A DNA stretch of 53,193 bases from an uncultured Merdimonas sp. (GTDB taxonomy: Bacteria > Bacillota > Clostridia > Lachnospirales > Lachnospiraceae): assembly GCA_944383645.1 (NCBI GenBank), contig CALWQJ010000002.1, positions 1-53,193 of the forward strand, given 5' to 3'. The notes beneath the pieces were generated by a model. The model was given only the letters and a program-made list of their open reading frames with translations, made no database searches and was not told the DNA's origin. The position numbers and the translations under genes are program-made. Below are positions 7,140-16,425 of the stretch, piece by piece (positions within the stretch are counted from its first letter, which is position 1; each line of letters starts with the position of its first letter).

Positions 7140-8609
7140 ATGAGAGCAGCGAGGGAACTGCTGAAGGACCTGGAGTATGAGGTCGTAAGCGGCAGTGTGG
7201 ACGTAAATGTAAACGAACTGATTTATAATACGAAGATGGTCTCGAAGGAGTGCATGTTTGTCTGCATCCGGGGCGCTGTCTTCGACAGCCATGACGCGGC
7301 GGCGGAAGCCGCCGCGGGCGGGGCGGTAGTCATCGTGGCGGAGCGGCCGGTGGAGGTGCCGGAGGGCATCTGCGTGGTGCGGGTGAAGGATACCCGTTAC
7401 GCCCTGGCCCTGATTTCGGCGGCCTATTTCGGCTATCCGGCCAGAAAGCTTAAGACCATCGGAATCACCGGCACCAAGGGGAAGACGACGACGACCTTTC
7501 TGATCCGCTCGATTCTGGAGCATGCAGGGATCCGCACGGGCCTTATCGGAACCATCGAGACGATCATCGGTGACCGGCACATTCCGGCCAGCAATACGAC
7601 GCCCGAATCCTACACGATTCAGCAGTATTTTGCGGCGATGGTGGAGGCAGGCTGCCAGGTGGCGGTCATGGAGGTGTCCTCCCAGGGCCTGAAGCTCCAC
7701 CGGACGGCAGGGATCCAGTTTGATATCGGGATCTTTACCAATCTGGCGCCGGATCATATCGGGCCCAACGAGCATGAGAGCTTTGAGGAATATCTGGAGT
7801 GCAAGAGCCGCCTGTTCCGCCAGTGCCGGGTGGGAATCGTGAATATCGACGACGCGCACTGCCCGCAGATTCTGGAGGGCCATACCTGCCAGGTGGAGAC
7901 CTACGGATTTTCGGAAAAGGCGGATCTGCGGGCCTCTGACGTGAAACTGGTGAACCGCCCCGGCTTCCTGGGCGTGGCTTACCGGGTGTCGGGCCTTACG
8001 GATATGGATGTGGAGATTGACATGCCCGGCCGATTCAGCGTGTACAATTCCCTGGTGGCCATCGCGGTCTGCCGCCATTTCGATATCCGGAAAGAGGATG
8101 TGCTGGCGGCCCTGGAGGCGGCTAAGACCAAGGGACGCATCGAGAAGGTGAAGGTGTCGGATGATTTTACCCTGCTGATCGACTACGCCCACAACGCCAT
8201 GAGCCTGGAAAGCCTTCTGACGACCCTGAAAGAATATCATCCGAAGCGGCTGGTGTGCCTCTTTGGCTGCGGCGGCAACCGTTCGCGGCTGCGTCGGTTT
8301 GAGATGGGCGAGGTGTCGGGCCGCCTGGCGGATCTGACGGTGATCACCTCAGACAACCCGCGCTTCGAGGAGCCCCAGGCGATCATCGACGATATCCGGA
8401 CCGGAATCGAGAAGACGGACGGAAAATATGTGGAAATCATCGACCGCAAGGAGGCGATCCGCTACGTGATTGCGCATGGACAGCCCGGCGACGTGATCGT
8501 GCTGGCGGGCAAGGGCCATGAGGATTACCAGGAGATCAAGGGGGTCAAATATCCGATGGATGAGCGGGTGCTGATCCAGGAAGTCCTGGAGGAGCTTGGA
8601 AAGAAGTGA
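7140..8609 (+). CDS. murE: UDP-MurNAc-tripeptide synthetase, MurE-type Mur ligase
   Basis: 489 residues. It has the Mur ligase layout: N-terminal UDP-sugar domain, central ATPase domain with GTKGKTTT near residue 111, and a C-terminal domain. The DNPR motif near residue 405 is the one that binds meso-diaminopimelate in MurE, so the predicted reaction is ATP-dependent addition of meso-DAP to UDP-MurNAc-L-Ala-D-Glu in the cytoplasm. It lies outside any division and cell wall cluster, between an epimerase and priA. Its ATG lies 2 nt after the epimerase stop region and its stop overlaps the priA GTG by 4 nt. A second murE elsewhere is possible, so a role as a paralogue with altered substrate cannot be excluded. 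Confidence 0.82.
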   Translation: MRAARELLKDLEYEVVSGSVDVNVNELIYNTKMVSKECMFVCIRGAVFDSHDAAAEAAAGGAVVIVAERPVEVPEGICVVRVKDTRYALALISAAYFGYPARKLKTIGITGTKGKTTTTFLIRSILEHAGIRTGLIGTIETIIGDRHIPASNTTPESYTIQQYFAAMVEAGCQVAVMEVSSQGLKLHRTAGIQFDIGIFTNLAPDHIGPNEHESFEEYLECKSRLFRQCRVGIVNIDDAHCPQILEGHTCQVETYGFSEKADLRASDVKLVNRPGFLGVAYRVSGLTDMDVEIDMPGRFSVYNSLVAIAVCRHFDIRKEDVLAALEAAKTKGRIEKVKVSDDFTLLIDYAHNAMSLESLLTTLKEYHPKRLVCLFGCGGNRSRLRRFEMGEVSGRLADLTVITSDNPRFEEPQAIIDDIRTGIEKTDGKYVEIIDRKEAIRYVIAHGQPGDVIVLAGKGHEDYQEIKGVKYPMDERVLIQEVLEELGKK

Positions 8610-10930
8610 AATACGCCAATGTGATCGTAGACATTTCGCTGGAGAAGCTGGACCGGACCTTTCAGTACCGGGTGCCCGAGGCGCTGGAGTCCTCCCTGGA
8701 GGCCGGGATGCAGGTGCGGGTGCCCTTTGGAAACGGCGGGCGCGTGCTGACTGCTTATGTGGTGGAGCTCACGGACGAGTGCGAATGGGATCCGGCCCGG
8801 ATGAAGGAGCTTCTGGGGATTGTGGAGAAGGGAATCGCGCTGGAGGGCCAGCTGATTGCTCTGGCCTCCTGGATGAAGCGCATGTACGGCTCTACCATGA
8901 ACCAGGCTCTGAAAACGGTGCTTCCGGTGAGGCGCGCCGTGCAGGAGAAGGTGCGCCGCAGGATCGTGCTGGCGGTCTCCAAAGAGGAGGCGGAAAGCTG
9001 CCGGGCTGTGCTTTCGCGAAAGCATCAGACGGCCAGGCTCCGGCTCCTGGACGCTCTGCTGGAGACAGGCAGGGAAGACAGGCAGGAGGCGGCCAGACAG
9101 GAGGCGGCCAGGCAGGAAGCCCAGGAGCAGACGACGGGGCGCGTGGGCGGCTGGCTGGATTACAGCACGGCTTTAAAGGAGCTTGGAATCACGGCCCAGA
9201 CCGTGAAGGCTCTGGCGGAAGCAGGAATCCTGCGGGTGGAGACGGACACGATGCTGCGCAATCCGGTGAAGCCCTCGGATATAAAGGCGCATCCGGTCAC
9301 TCTGTATCCGGCCCAGCAGGCGGCGGTGGACGGGATTCTCTCCCGGGCAAGGCAGGGGGACAGAAGGCCCTCCCTGATCCACGGCGTCACGGGCAGCGGC
9401 AAGACAGAGATTTACATGGAGCTGATCGCGGCGGCGCTGGAGGAGGGACGGCAGGCCATCGTCCTGATTCCGGAGATAGCCCTGACCTTCCAGACGGTGC
9501 TTCGGTTCTACCGGCGGTTCGGGGATCAGGTCTCTATCCTGCACTCCCGGCTTTCCGCCGGGGAGCGCTACGACCAGCTGGAGCGGGCCAGAAAAGGGGA
9601 GGTCCGGGTGATGATCGGCCCCCGGTCGGCTCTCTTTACCCCCTTTGACCGGCTGGGGATTATCGTGATCGACGAGGAGCATGAGGGGAGCTACAAAAGC
9701 GAGACGGCGCCCCGCTACCACGCCCGGGAGACTGCCATCGAGCGGGCCCGCATGAGCGGAGCCTTCGTGGTGCTGGGATCGGCCACGCCCTCGGTGGATT
9801 CCTATGAGAAGGCCAGGACAGGTGCGTATCAGCTGTATGAGCTTCCCATGCGGGCGCCTGGGCGGGAGCTGCCGGAGACGGAGATCATCGATCTGCGGGA
9901 GGAGCTGCGGCTGGGCAACCGCTCCATCTTCAGCGCCAGACTGAAGGAACTGATGGAGGACCGGCTGAAGAAGGGGCAGCAGGTGATGCTCTTCCTGAAC
10001 CGGCGGGGCTACGCGGGCTTTGTTTCTTGCAGAGCCTGCGGACATGTGATAAAATGTCCACATTGCGACGTGGCTCTCTCCCTCCACGGGGGAGGCCGCA
10101 TGGTCTGCCACTACTGCGGATATCAGCAGGCTGCCGTGAAGAGCTGCCCCTCCTGCGGCTCCTCCTATATCGGGGCGTTCCGGGCGGGGACCCAGCAGGT
10201 GGCGGAGCTGGCCGGGAAGGAATTTCCGGGGGCGCGGGTGCTCCGCATGGATTTCGACACTACGAAGCAAAAGGGCGGCCATGAGAAGATTCTGGAGGCC
10301 TTCGCCCGCCATGAGGCCGACATTCTGGTGGGCACCCAGATGATTGTGAAGGGCCATGATTTCCCGGGAGTGACCCTGGTGGGAATCCTGGCGGCGGATC
10401 TGTCCCTCTACGCGGGAGATTACCGGGCTTCGGAGCGGACCTTCCAGCTTCTGACCCAGGCGGCCGGAAGGGCGGGCCGGGGAAGCGAGAGAGGGACGGC
10501 TGTGATACAGACCTACAGCCCGGAGCATTACAGCGTGCTGACGGCGGCGGCCCAGGATTATCAGGGCTTCTTTGAACAGGAGATGGCCTACCGGAGCCTG
10601 ATGCAGTACCCGCCGGCGGCCCATCTGATGGCCCTCTACCTGATGTCGGAAAAGGAAGAGGAGCTGGAGGCCGGGGCGAAGCTGGTAAGAGCGCTGGCCC
10701 AGGAAGCGGCGGGAAAGACGGCAGGCGGCGGAGGGCTTCAGTTCATCGGCCCGGCGGACGCCGGCCTTGCCAGGCTCAAAGATGTGTACCGCAAGGTCCT
10801 GTACCTGAAATCCGCTGATTTATCCGCGCTGCTGTCGGTAAAAGAGAAACTGGAGCCAGAGCTTGTCCGGGAGGAGAGGCTCCGGGCTTTGAATATACAA
10901 TTTGACATGGATCCTGTAAATCCATTCTGA
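8606..10930 (+). CDS. priA: Primosomal replication restart helicase PriA
   Basis: 774 residues, GTG start overlapping the murE stop (GTGA). PriA recognises stalled forks and reloads the replisome. Seen in order: N-terminal 3'-end-binding domain, Walker A GVTGSGKT near residue 259, DEEH box near 355, eight zinc-binding cysteines as paired CxxC motifs between about 473 and 517, and the C-terminal helicase motifs (GTQMIVKGHDFP, QAAGRAGR). Residues about 155-175 form a low-complexity insert with three QEA-type repeats (RQEAARQEAARQEAQ), coded by a GGCCAG-rich DNA repeat near 9076-9130. It starts the conserved Firmicute block priA-def-fmt-rsmB-rlmN. Confidence 0.95.
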   Translation: MKYANVIVDISLEKLDRTFQYRVPEALESSLEAGMQVRVPFGNGGRVLTAYVVELTDECEWDPARMKELLGIVEKGIALEGQLIALASWMKRMYGSTMNQALKTVLPVRRAVQEKVRRRIVLAVSKEEAESCRAVLSRKHQTARLRLLDALLETGREDRQEAARQEAARQEAQEQTTGRVGGWLDYSTALKELGITAQTVKALAEAGILRVETDTMLRNPVKPSDIKAHPVTLYPAQQAAVDGILSRARQGDRRPSLIHGVTGSGKTEIYMELIAAALEEGRQAIVLIPEIALTFQTVLRFYRRFGDQVSILHSRLSAGERYDQLERARKGEVRVMIGPRSALFTPFDRLGIIVIDEEHEGSYKSETAPRYHARETAIERARMSGAFVVLGSATPSVDSYEKARTGAYQLYELPMRAPGRELPETEIIDLREELRLGNRSIFSARLKELMEDRLKKGQQVMLFLNRRGYAGFVSCRACGHVIKCPHCDVALSLHGGGRMVCHYCGYQQAAVKSCPSCGSSYIGAFRAGTQQVAELAGKEFPGARVLRMDFDTTKQKGGHEKILEAFARHEADILVGTQMIVKGHDFPGVTLVGILAADLSLYAGDYRASERTFQLLTQAAGRAGRGSERGTAVIQTYSPEHYSVLTAAAQDYQGFFEQEMAYRSLMQYPPAAHLMALYLMSEKEEELEAGAKLVRALAQEAAGKTAGGGGLQFIGPADAGLARLKDVYRKVLYLKSADLSALLSVKEKLEPELVREERLRALNIQFDMDPVNPF

Positions 10931-10946
10931 CATGGGAGGAAGAAAA

Positions 10947-11429
10947 ATGGCTATCAGAAATATCAGAGAACTGGGAGACGACATTCTCCGCAAGAAGTGC
11001 CGGGAGGTAAAGGAGGTGACGCCCCGCATCCGGGAGCTCATCCAGGACATGTACGACACTATGTATGAGGCGCAGGGCGTGGGCCTGGCGGGCCCCCAGG
11101 TGGGAGTCCTCAAGCGCGTCGTGGTGATCGACGTGGACGGCACGCCTTATACCATGATCAATCCGCGTATCCTGGAGGCGGACGGGGAGCAGACCGGAAG
11201 CGAGGGCTGCTTAAGCGTACCGGGAAAGGCGGGCGCCGTGACCCGGCCGAATCATGTGAGGGCGGAAGCCTGGAATGAGGAGATGGAGCGTTATGAGGTG
11301 GAGGGAGAAGGGCTTCTGGCCCGGGCCATCTGCCATGAGCTCGATCACCTGGACGGTATCATGTATGTAGACAAGGTAGAAGGCGATCTCTACGAAGTGG
11401 GGAACGCGGAGGACGAAGACGAGGAGTGA
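10947..11429 (+). CDS. def: Peptide deformylase
   Basis: 160 residues. It removes the N-formyl group from new proteins. All three metal-site motifs are present: GVGLAGPQVG near residue 44, EGCLS near 86 (Cys ligand), and HELDH near 130 (HExxH). The ATG at 10947 is used because GGAGG lies 7 nt before it; an in-frame ATG at 10932 would translate the ribosome binding site itself. It sits 16 nt after priA and 4 nt before fmt, its functional partner. Confidence 0.95.
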   Translation: MAIRNIRELGDDILRKKCREVKEVTPRIRELIQDMYDTMYEAQGVGLAGPQVGVLKRVVVIDVDGTPYTMINPRILEADGEQTGSEGCLSVPGKAGAVTRPNHVRAEAWNEEMERYEVEGEGLLARAICHELDHLDGIMYVDKVEGDLYEVGNAEDEDEE

Positions 11430-11433
11430 GAGC

Positions 11434-12366
11434 ATGAAGCTTATTTTTATGGGAACGCCGGATTTTTCCGTGGGGACGCTGGAGGCGCTGATCGCGGCCG
11501 GCCATGAGATCACCCTGGTGGTCTCCCAGCCGGATAAGCCAAAGGGCCGTGGCCATGAGCTGGCTCCCACGCCGGTGAAGGAGACGGCCCTGAAGCATGG
11601 CCTGAAGGTATTCCAGCCAAAACGGCTGAAGGATCCGGAGACAATAAGGACGCTGGAGGAGACGCCTGCGGATGCCATTGTGGTGATCGCGTTCGGGCAG
11701 ATCGTGCCGGCCTCCATCCTTCATATGAAGAAATACGGCTGCATCAATGTCCACGGCTCCCTGCTTCCCAAGTACCGGGGCGCGGCTCCGATCCAGTGGG
11801 CCGTCATCGACGGGGAAAGGGAAAGCGGCGTGACGATCATGCAGATGGACGAGGGCCTGGATACGGGCGACATGCTGCTGAAGGGCTCTGTGGTTCTGGA
11901 TGAAAAGGAGACCAGCGGCAGCCTCTTCAATAAGCTTTCCGCCCTGGGCGCTTCCCTTTGCGTGGAGGCCCTGGAGAAGCTGGAAAAGGGAGAGCTGACG
12001 CCCGAAAAGCAGGGTGAGTCGCCCACCGAGTACGCCAGAATGCTCACAAAAGAAATGGGAGAGCTGGATTTTTCCAGGGACGCCGTCACGCTGGAGCGGC
12101 TGATCCGGGGCTTTAATCCCTGGCCCAGCGCCTATACGAGGCTGGGAGATAAGACCTTAAAGATCTGGGCGGCAGACGTGTGTGAAAAACAGGATCCGAA
12201 AAAGCAGCCTGGAACCGTCACAGAGGTGGCGAAGCAGGACTTCATCGTGGCCTGCGGCGAAGGGGCCTTAAAAATCACAGAGCTTCAGCTTCAGGGCAAG
12301 AAGCGGATGGACGCGGCGGCCTTCCTGCGCGGTTATCATCTGGAGGCGGGCATGAAGCTCGGATAA
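11434..12366 (+). CDS. fmt: Methionyl-tRNA formyltransferase
   Basis: 310 residues. It formylates initiator Met-tRNA using 10-formyl-tetrahydrofolate. Seen: Rossmann start MKLIFMGTPDFS, the formyl-transfer segment INVHGSLLPKYRGAAPIQ near residues 104-121 with the catalytic Asn and His, the Asp in GLDTGDML, and a C-terminal OB-fold tRNA-binding domain. Length is normal for the family. GAGGAG precedes the ATG. It directly follows def, as in most Firmicutes. Confidence 0.95.
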   Translation: MKLIFMGTPDFSVGTLEALIAAGHEITLVVSQPDKPKGRGHELAPTPVKETALKHGLKVFQPKRLKDPETIRTLEETPADAIVVIAFGQIVPASILHMKKYGCINVHGSLLPKYRGAAPIQWAVIDGERESGVTIMQMDEGLDTGDMLLKGSVVLDEKETSGSLFNKLSALGASLCVEALEKLEKGELTPEKQGESPTEYARMLTKEMGELDFSRDAVTLERLIRGFNPWPSAYTRLGDKTLKIWAADVCEKQDPKKQPGTVTEVAKQDFIVACGEGALKITELQLQGKKRMDAAAFLRGYHLEAGMKLG

Positions 12367-12440
12367 GAGGAAACAATAGTACAAAGGAAGAGGCGGCCCT
12401 TTTTCGGCGGCTTCGCAGTAAAATAAGGAGATGACAGATT

Positions 12441-13148
12441 ATGCCATATGGTTATTACTATCGGATGTTTGACCCGACCTATATTCTGGTCCTGATCGGC
12501 GTGATTATTTCCCTGTGGGCTTCCGCGAAGGTGAAGACCACCTACGCGAAATACAGCCGGGTCCGCAGCATGTCCGGCATGACGGGCGCCCAGGCGGCGG
12601 AGCGGATCCTGTATTCCGCAGGGATATACGACGTGCGGATCGAGCATGTGAGAGGCGATCTGACGGATCACTATGATCCGAGGAACCGGGTGCTGCGCCT
12701 GTCAGACACGGTATACGGCTCCACCTCGGTGGCTGCTATCGGCGTGGCGGCCCATGAGTGCGGCCATGCGGTGCAGGATCAGAAGGACTACGCGCCCTTA
12801 CGCATCCGCAATTCCCTGGTGCCGGTGGCGAATTTCGGAACCATGGCGGCCTGGCCCATCCTCATTGTGGGACTGATTTTCGGATATAACAGCACCCTGA
12901 TTCATCTGGGAATCCTGCTTTTTTCCCTGGGCGTGCTGTTCCAGCTGGTGACGCTGCCGGTGGAGTTCGACGCGTCCCGCAGAGCCATCGAGATGCTGGG
13001 GAGCCAGGGGATTCTCTATGGCGACGAGGTAAGGCAGACCAGAAAGGTCTTAAGCGCGGCGGCCATGACCTACGTGGCGGCGGCAGCGGCGGCGATCCTG
13101 TCCCTCCTCCGTCTGCTGATTCTCTTCGGAGGAAGAGACAGTGACTAA
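12441..13148 (+). CDS. Neutral zinc metallopeptidase, YugP-like membrane protein
   Basis: 235 residues. Membrane-anchored zinc peptidase of the YugP (DUF232) family: N-terminal membrane helix (about 11-28), HECGH near residue 105 as the HExxH zinc motif, a hydrophobic pair of helices at about 130-175 and a C-terminal helix. The natural substrate of the family is not known to me. AAGGAG stands 10 nt before the ATG. It follows fmt after 74 nt and overlaps the rsmB start by 8 nt, so it is inserted into the otherwise conserved fmt-rsmB order. Confidence 0.85.
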   Translation: MPYGYYYRMFDPTYILVLIGVIISLWASAKVKTTYAKYSRVRSMSGMTGAQAAERILYSAGIYDVRIEHVRGDLTDHYDPRNRVLRLSDTVYGSTSVAAIGVAAHECGHAVQDQKDYAPLRIRNSLVPVANFGTMAAWPILIVGLIFGYNSTLIHLGILLFSLGVLFQLVTLPVEFDASRRAIEMLGSQGILYGDEVRQTRKVLSAAAMTYVAAAAAAILSLLRLLILFGGRDSD

Positions 13149-14553
13149 GGGAACGGACGTCCGGGAGCTGGCCCTGGGAGTGCTGCTGGAGGTGGAGGGC
13201 GGCGCGGAGTACAGCCACATCGCCCTCCGGAATGTGCTGGAAAAGTATCAATATCTGGAAAAACAGGAGCGGGCTTTTCTGACCCGGCTTGTGGAGGGGA
13301 CGCTGGAGCGGCGGATCTGGCTGGACTACGTGATCGATCAGATATCCAGCGTAAAAGTAAAGAAGCAAAAGCCGGTGATCCGGGAAATCCTGCGCCTGTC
13401 TGTGTACCAGCTGGCCTATATGGACAGCGTGCCGGATGCGGCGGTCTGCAATGAGGCCGTGAAGCTGGCCCAGAAAAAGGGTTTCCGGCAGCTGAAGGGC
13501 TTTGTGAACGGAGTCCTGCGCAATGCCGCGCGGAAGCTTCCAGAGCTTTCCTTTCCAGGAGAGGAAGAGCCGGCCCGTCACCTGTCCGTCCGGTATTCCA
13601 CGCCGGAGTGGATCGTGGAGGACTGGCTTAAGGCTTACGGCCGGGAGACGGCGGAGCGGATGCTGGCGTCCTGCTATGAAGAGCGCCCGGTTACGATTCG
13701 CGCAAACCAGAGCCGGATCACCGCGCAGGAGCTGGCAGAGCGCCTTGCGAAGCGGGGCGTGGCGGTGGCGAAAGCGCCGTATCTGCCCTATGCGCTTCAG
13801 ATAGAAGGCTATGATTATCTGGGGGCCCTGCCGGAATTCCGGGAGGGACTTTTCCAGGTACAGGACGTAAGCTCCATGCTGGCCGTGGAGGCGGCAGGGG
13901 TAAAGCCGGGCGATTACTGCATGGATATCTGCGCGGCCCCCGGCGGGAAGAGCCTCCTTCTGGCGGAGAAGACCGGACCGGAGGGCCTGGTGGACGCCAG
14001 GGATCTGACGGAGTACAAGGCGGAGCTTATCCGGGAGAACGCCCGGCGCCTCGGAGCGGAGAATATCCGGGTATCGGTGCGCGACGCCAGCGTGCCGGAC
14101 GGGATTTCGGAAGGGAAGGCAGACGTGCTGATCGCGGATCTGCCCTGTTCGGGCCTGGGCGTGCTGGGAAAGAAGACCGATCTGAAATACCGGATGACCA
14201 GGGGGCAGCAGGAGGAGCTTGCGGCCCTGCAAAGGAGCATATTAAGCGCGGCGCAGGCCTACGTGAAGCCGGGCGGGACCCTGGTGTACAGCACCTGCAC
14301 CATCGGGCGGGTGGAAAATGAGGAAAACGTCCGCTGGTTCCTGGAGCATTTCCCCTATGAGGCGGTCTCTTTAAAAGGGTGCCTGCCAGAGGAGCTTACA
14401 GAAAAGCTTACAGAAGGGGGGACGCTGCCGGAGAGCTTCGCCGGGGAAGCGCCGGAGAAGACGCTGGAGCAGGGATACCTGCAGCTCCTTCCGGGCGTAT
14501 ATCCCTGCGACGGCTTTTTTATCGCCAGGTTCAGAAAAAAAGATGGACAGTAA
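13141..14553 (+). CDS. rsmB: 16S rRNA m5C967 methyltransferase RsmB
   Basis: 470 residues, GTG start with GGAGGAAG upstream. N-terminal NusB-like RNA-binding domain (about 1-140), then an AdoMet methyltransferase domain with CAAPGGKS near residue 263, the catalytic PCSG near 334 and STCT near 383, giving the two-cysteine chemistry of RNA m5C methyltransferases. The C-terminal part (about 410-465) is a normal family extension. It starts inside the last codons of the upstream peptidase gene and is followed 6 nt later by rlmN, as in Bacillus. Confidence 0.93.
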   Translation: MTKGTDVRELALGVLLEVEGGAEYSHIALRNVLEKYQYLEKQERAFLTRLVEGTLERRIWLDYVIDQISSVKVKKQKPVIREILRLSVYQLAYMDSVPDAAVCNEAVKLAQKKGFRQLKGFVNGVLRNAARKLPELSFPGEEEPARHLSVRYSTPEWIVEDWLKAYGRETAERMLASCYEERPVTIRANQSRITAQELAERLAKRGVAVAKAPYLPYALQIEGYDYLGALPEFREGLFQVQDVSSMLAVEAAGVKPGDYCMDICAAPGGKSLLLAEKTGPEGLVDARDLTEYKAELIRENARRLGAENIRVSVRDASVPDGISEGKADVLIADLPCSGLGVLGKKTDLKYRMTRGQQEELAALQRSILSAAQAYVKPGGTLVYSTCTIGRVENEENVRWFLEHFPYEAVSLKGCLPEELTEKLTEGGTLPESFAGEAPEKTLEQGYLQLLPGVYPCDGFFIARFRKKDGQ

Positions 14554-14559
14554 ATCGTT

Positions 14560-15621
14560 ATGAAAGACAGAGATATCAAATCCTTCACCCGAAAGGAGCT
14601 GGAGGACGCGCTTCTTGCCCAGGGAGAAAAAGCCTTCCGGGCGGCTCAGATCTACAGCTGGATGCACGAGAGGCTGGCGGCCGGCTTTGACGAGATGACA
14701 AATATCTCCAAAAGCTTACGGGAAGCGCTGGAAGAAGAATATGATTATACAAATCTGGAGATCGTAGAAATACAGAGATCGAAGCTGGACGGAACCTGCA
14801 AATATCTTTTCCGCCTGGCGGACGGCAATATGATCGAGAGCGTGCTCATGCGCTACCATCATGGCAATTCCGTCTGCATCTCCTCGCAGGCCGGCTGCCG
14901 GATGGGCTGCCGCTTCTGCGCCTCCACCATCGGGGGACTGGTGAGAAATCTGGAGGCCTCCGAGATGCTCGATCAGATCTACCGGATTCAGCGGGACACC
15001 AGGGAACGGGTCTCGAACGTGGTGGTGATGGGGACCGGAGAGCCGCTGGACAATTATGAAAATCTGCTGCGGTTTATCCGGATCCTTTCCGGAGAGCACG
15101 GGCTTCACATCAGCCAGAGGAACATCACCGTGTCCACCTGCGGAATCGCGCCCCGCATCCGGCAGCTGGCGGACGAGGATCTGGCCATTACGCTGGCCCT
15201 GTCCCTGCACGCGGCCACCCAGGAAAAGCGGGAAGAGCTGATGCCCATCGCCCGGAAATACGGGCTTTCCGAGGTGCTGGAGGCCTGCGCGTACTACTTT
15301 GAGAGGACTGGCCGGAGGCTGACCTTCGAGTACAGCCTGGTGGGCGGCGTGAACGATCACCCCGAGGACGCCAGAAGGCTGGCGGCCCTGGCGAAGCCCA
15401 TCCACAGCCATATTAATCTGATTCCGGTGAACCCCGTGACGGAGCGCAACTACGTCCAGCCGGACAAAAAAGTTATCGGCAATTTCAAAAAGGAACTTGA
15501 AAAATACGGAATTAATGTTACTATTAGAAGGGAAATGGGCCGGGATATCGACGGCGCCTGCGGACAGCTGCGCAGGAGATATCTTGAGAAATCAGAACAG
15601 GGAGGAGGAGACGAATGCTGA
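14560..15621 (+). CDS. rlmN: 23S rRNA (A2503-C2) methyltransferase RlmN
   Basis: 353 residues, radical SAM enzyme that methylates A2503 of 23S rRNA and some tRNAs. Seen: CxxxCxxC cluster motif CRMGCRFC near residue 113, GTGEPLDNYEN, and the C-terminal catalytic Cys in GACGQLRRR near 333. The Shine-Dalgarno is weak, so coupling to rsmB (6-nt gap) is likely. Its end overlaps the phosphatase start by 7 nt. Confidence 0.95.
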   Translation: MKDRDIKSFTRKELEDALLAQGEKAFRAAQIYSWMHERLAAGFDEMTNISKSLREALEEEYDYTNLEIVEIQRSKLDGTCKYLFRLADGNMIESVLMRYHHGNSVCISSQAGCRMGCRFCASTIGGLVRNLEASEMLDQIYRIQRDTRERVSNVVVMGTGEPLDNYENLLRFIRILSGEHGLHISQRNITVSTCGIAPRIRQLADEDLAITLALSLHAATQEKREELMPIARKYGLSEVLEACAYYFERTGRRLTFEYSLVGGVNDHPEDARRLAALAKPIHSHINLIPVNPVTERNYVQPDKKVIGNFKKELEKYGINVTIRREMGRDIDGACGQLRRRYLEKSEQGGGDEC

Positions 15622-16343
15622 AAGCCTGGGGTATGAAGGACACCGGCCGCTGCCGGAGTATGAATCAGGATTACATCTTTGTATCGGAAAAACCCATGGG
15701 AAATCTGCCGAACCTGTTTCTGGTGGCGGATGGCATGGGCGGTCATAAGGCAGGCGATCTGGCCTCCGAGTATACGGTTTCGCGGGTCTGCGAAGCAGTC
15801 ACAAAAAGTATGCAGAAAATTCCGTTCCAGATTTTAAAAGGTGCATTTCAGTATGCGAATCAGAAGCTGATCGAGAAGGCGGGCGAGTCCCCTGCCTATA
15901 CGGGCATGGGAACGACGCTGGTAGCCGTGACGGTGAAGGAGGACGGAACCGTCTACGCGGTGAATGTGGGAGACAGCCGCCTCTATAAGGTCGGCAGCGG
16001 GATTGAGCAGATCACAGAGGATCATTCTCTGGTAGAGGAGATGGTCCGCATGGGAGAGATTTCAAAAGAGGAAGCCCGGAATCATCCCGAGAAAAATATT
16101 ATCACACGGGCGATCGGAGTGACCGAGACGGTAGAGCCCGATTACTTTGATACGAAGCTTGAAAAGGGCGAATGCCTGCTGCTGTGTTCAGACGGCCTGA
16201 GCAATATGATTGAGGATGCTCAGATTCGGGAAATCCTGGGACGGAGAAGGGATCTCCGCTCCGGAGCCGAGGAACTGGTGAAGACAGCGAACGAGAACGG
16301 CGGACGGGACAATATCTCCGTCGTGCTGGTGGAGCGGGCTTAG
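15615..16343 (+). CDS. prpC: PP2C-type Ser/Thr protein phosphatase (PrpC/Stp)
   Basis: 242 residues, metal-dependent phosphatase that reverses the PASTA kinase coded next. PP2C motifs seen in order: RSMNQD near residue 15, VADGMGGHKAGD near 37, MGTTLVAV near 97, VGDSRLY, SDGLSNM and GGRDNISVVLV at the end, so all metal-binding Asp residues are present. GGAGGAGGAG precedes the ATG, and the start overlaps rlmN by 7 nt. The phosphatase-kinase pair is conserved in Firmicutes and acts on cell wall and translation targets. Confidence 0.93.
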   Translation: MLKAWGMKDTGRCRSMNQDYIFVSEKPMGNLPNLFLVADGMGGHKAGDLASEYTVSRVCEAVTKSMQKIPFQILKGAFQYANQKLIEKAGESPAYTGMGTTLVAVTVKEDGTVYAVNVGDSRLYKVGSGIEQITEDHSLVEEMVRMGEISKEEARNHPEKNIITRAIGVTETVEPDYFDTKLEKGECLLLCSDGLSNMIEDAQIREILGRRRDLRSGAEELVKTANENGGRDNISVVLVERA

Positions 16344-16390
16344 ACGCAGAGAGTGGGCGCGGACGGAAAGCTCCCGGAGCCTGTCTGCGT
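16344..16390 (+). other. Possible hairpin between prpC and prkC
   Basis: ACGCAGA (16344-16350) pairs with TCTGCGT (16384-16390) around a GC-rich 33-nt loop, directly after the prpC stop. There is no T tract. It could affect mRNA stability or the ratio of phosphatase to kinase; this is weak. Confidence 0.25.
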
Positions 16391-16425
16391 GGATAGAAGA
16401 GAATCAGGGATGATGAGGTGTTAAA

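Noticed and set aside
6573..8240. Long minus-strand open frame opposite the epimerase and murE genes
   Set aside because: Spans two well-supported plus-strand genes and has a low-complexity His/Arg-rich translation typical of antisense shadows.
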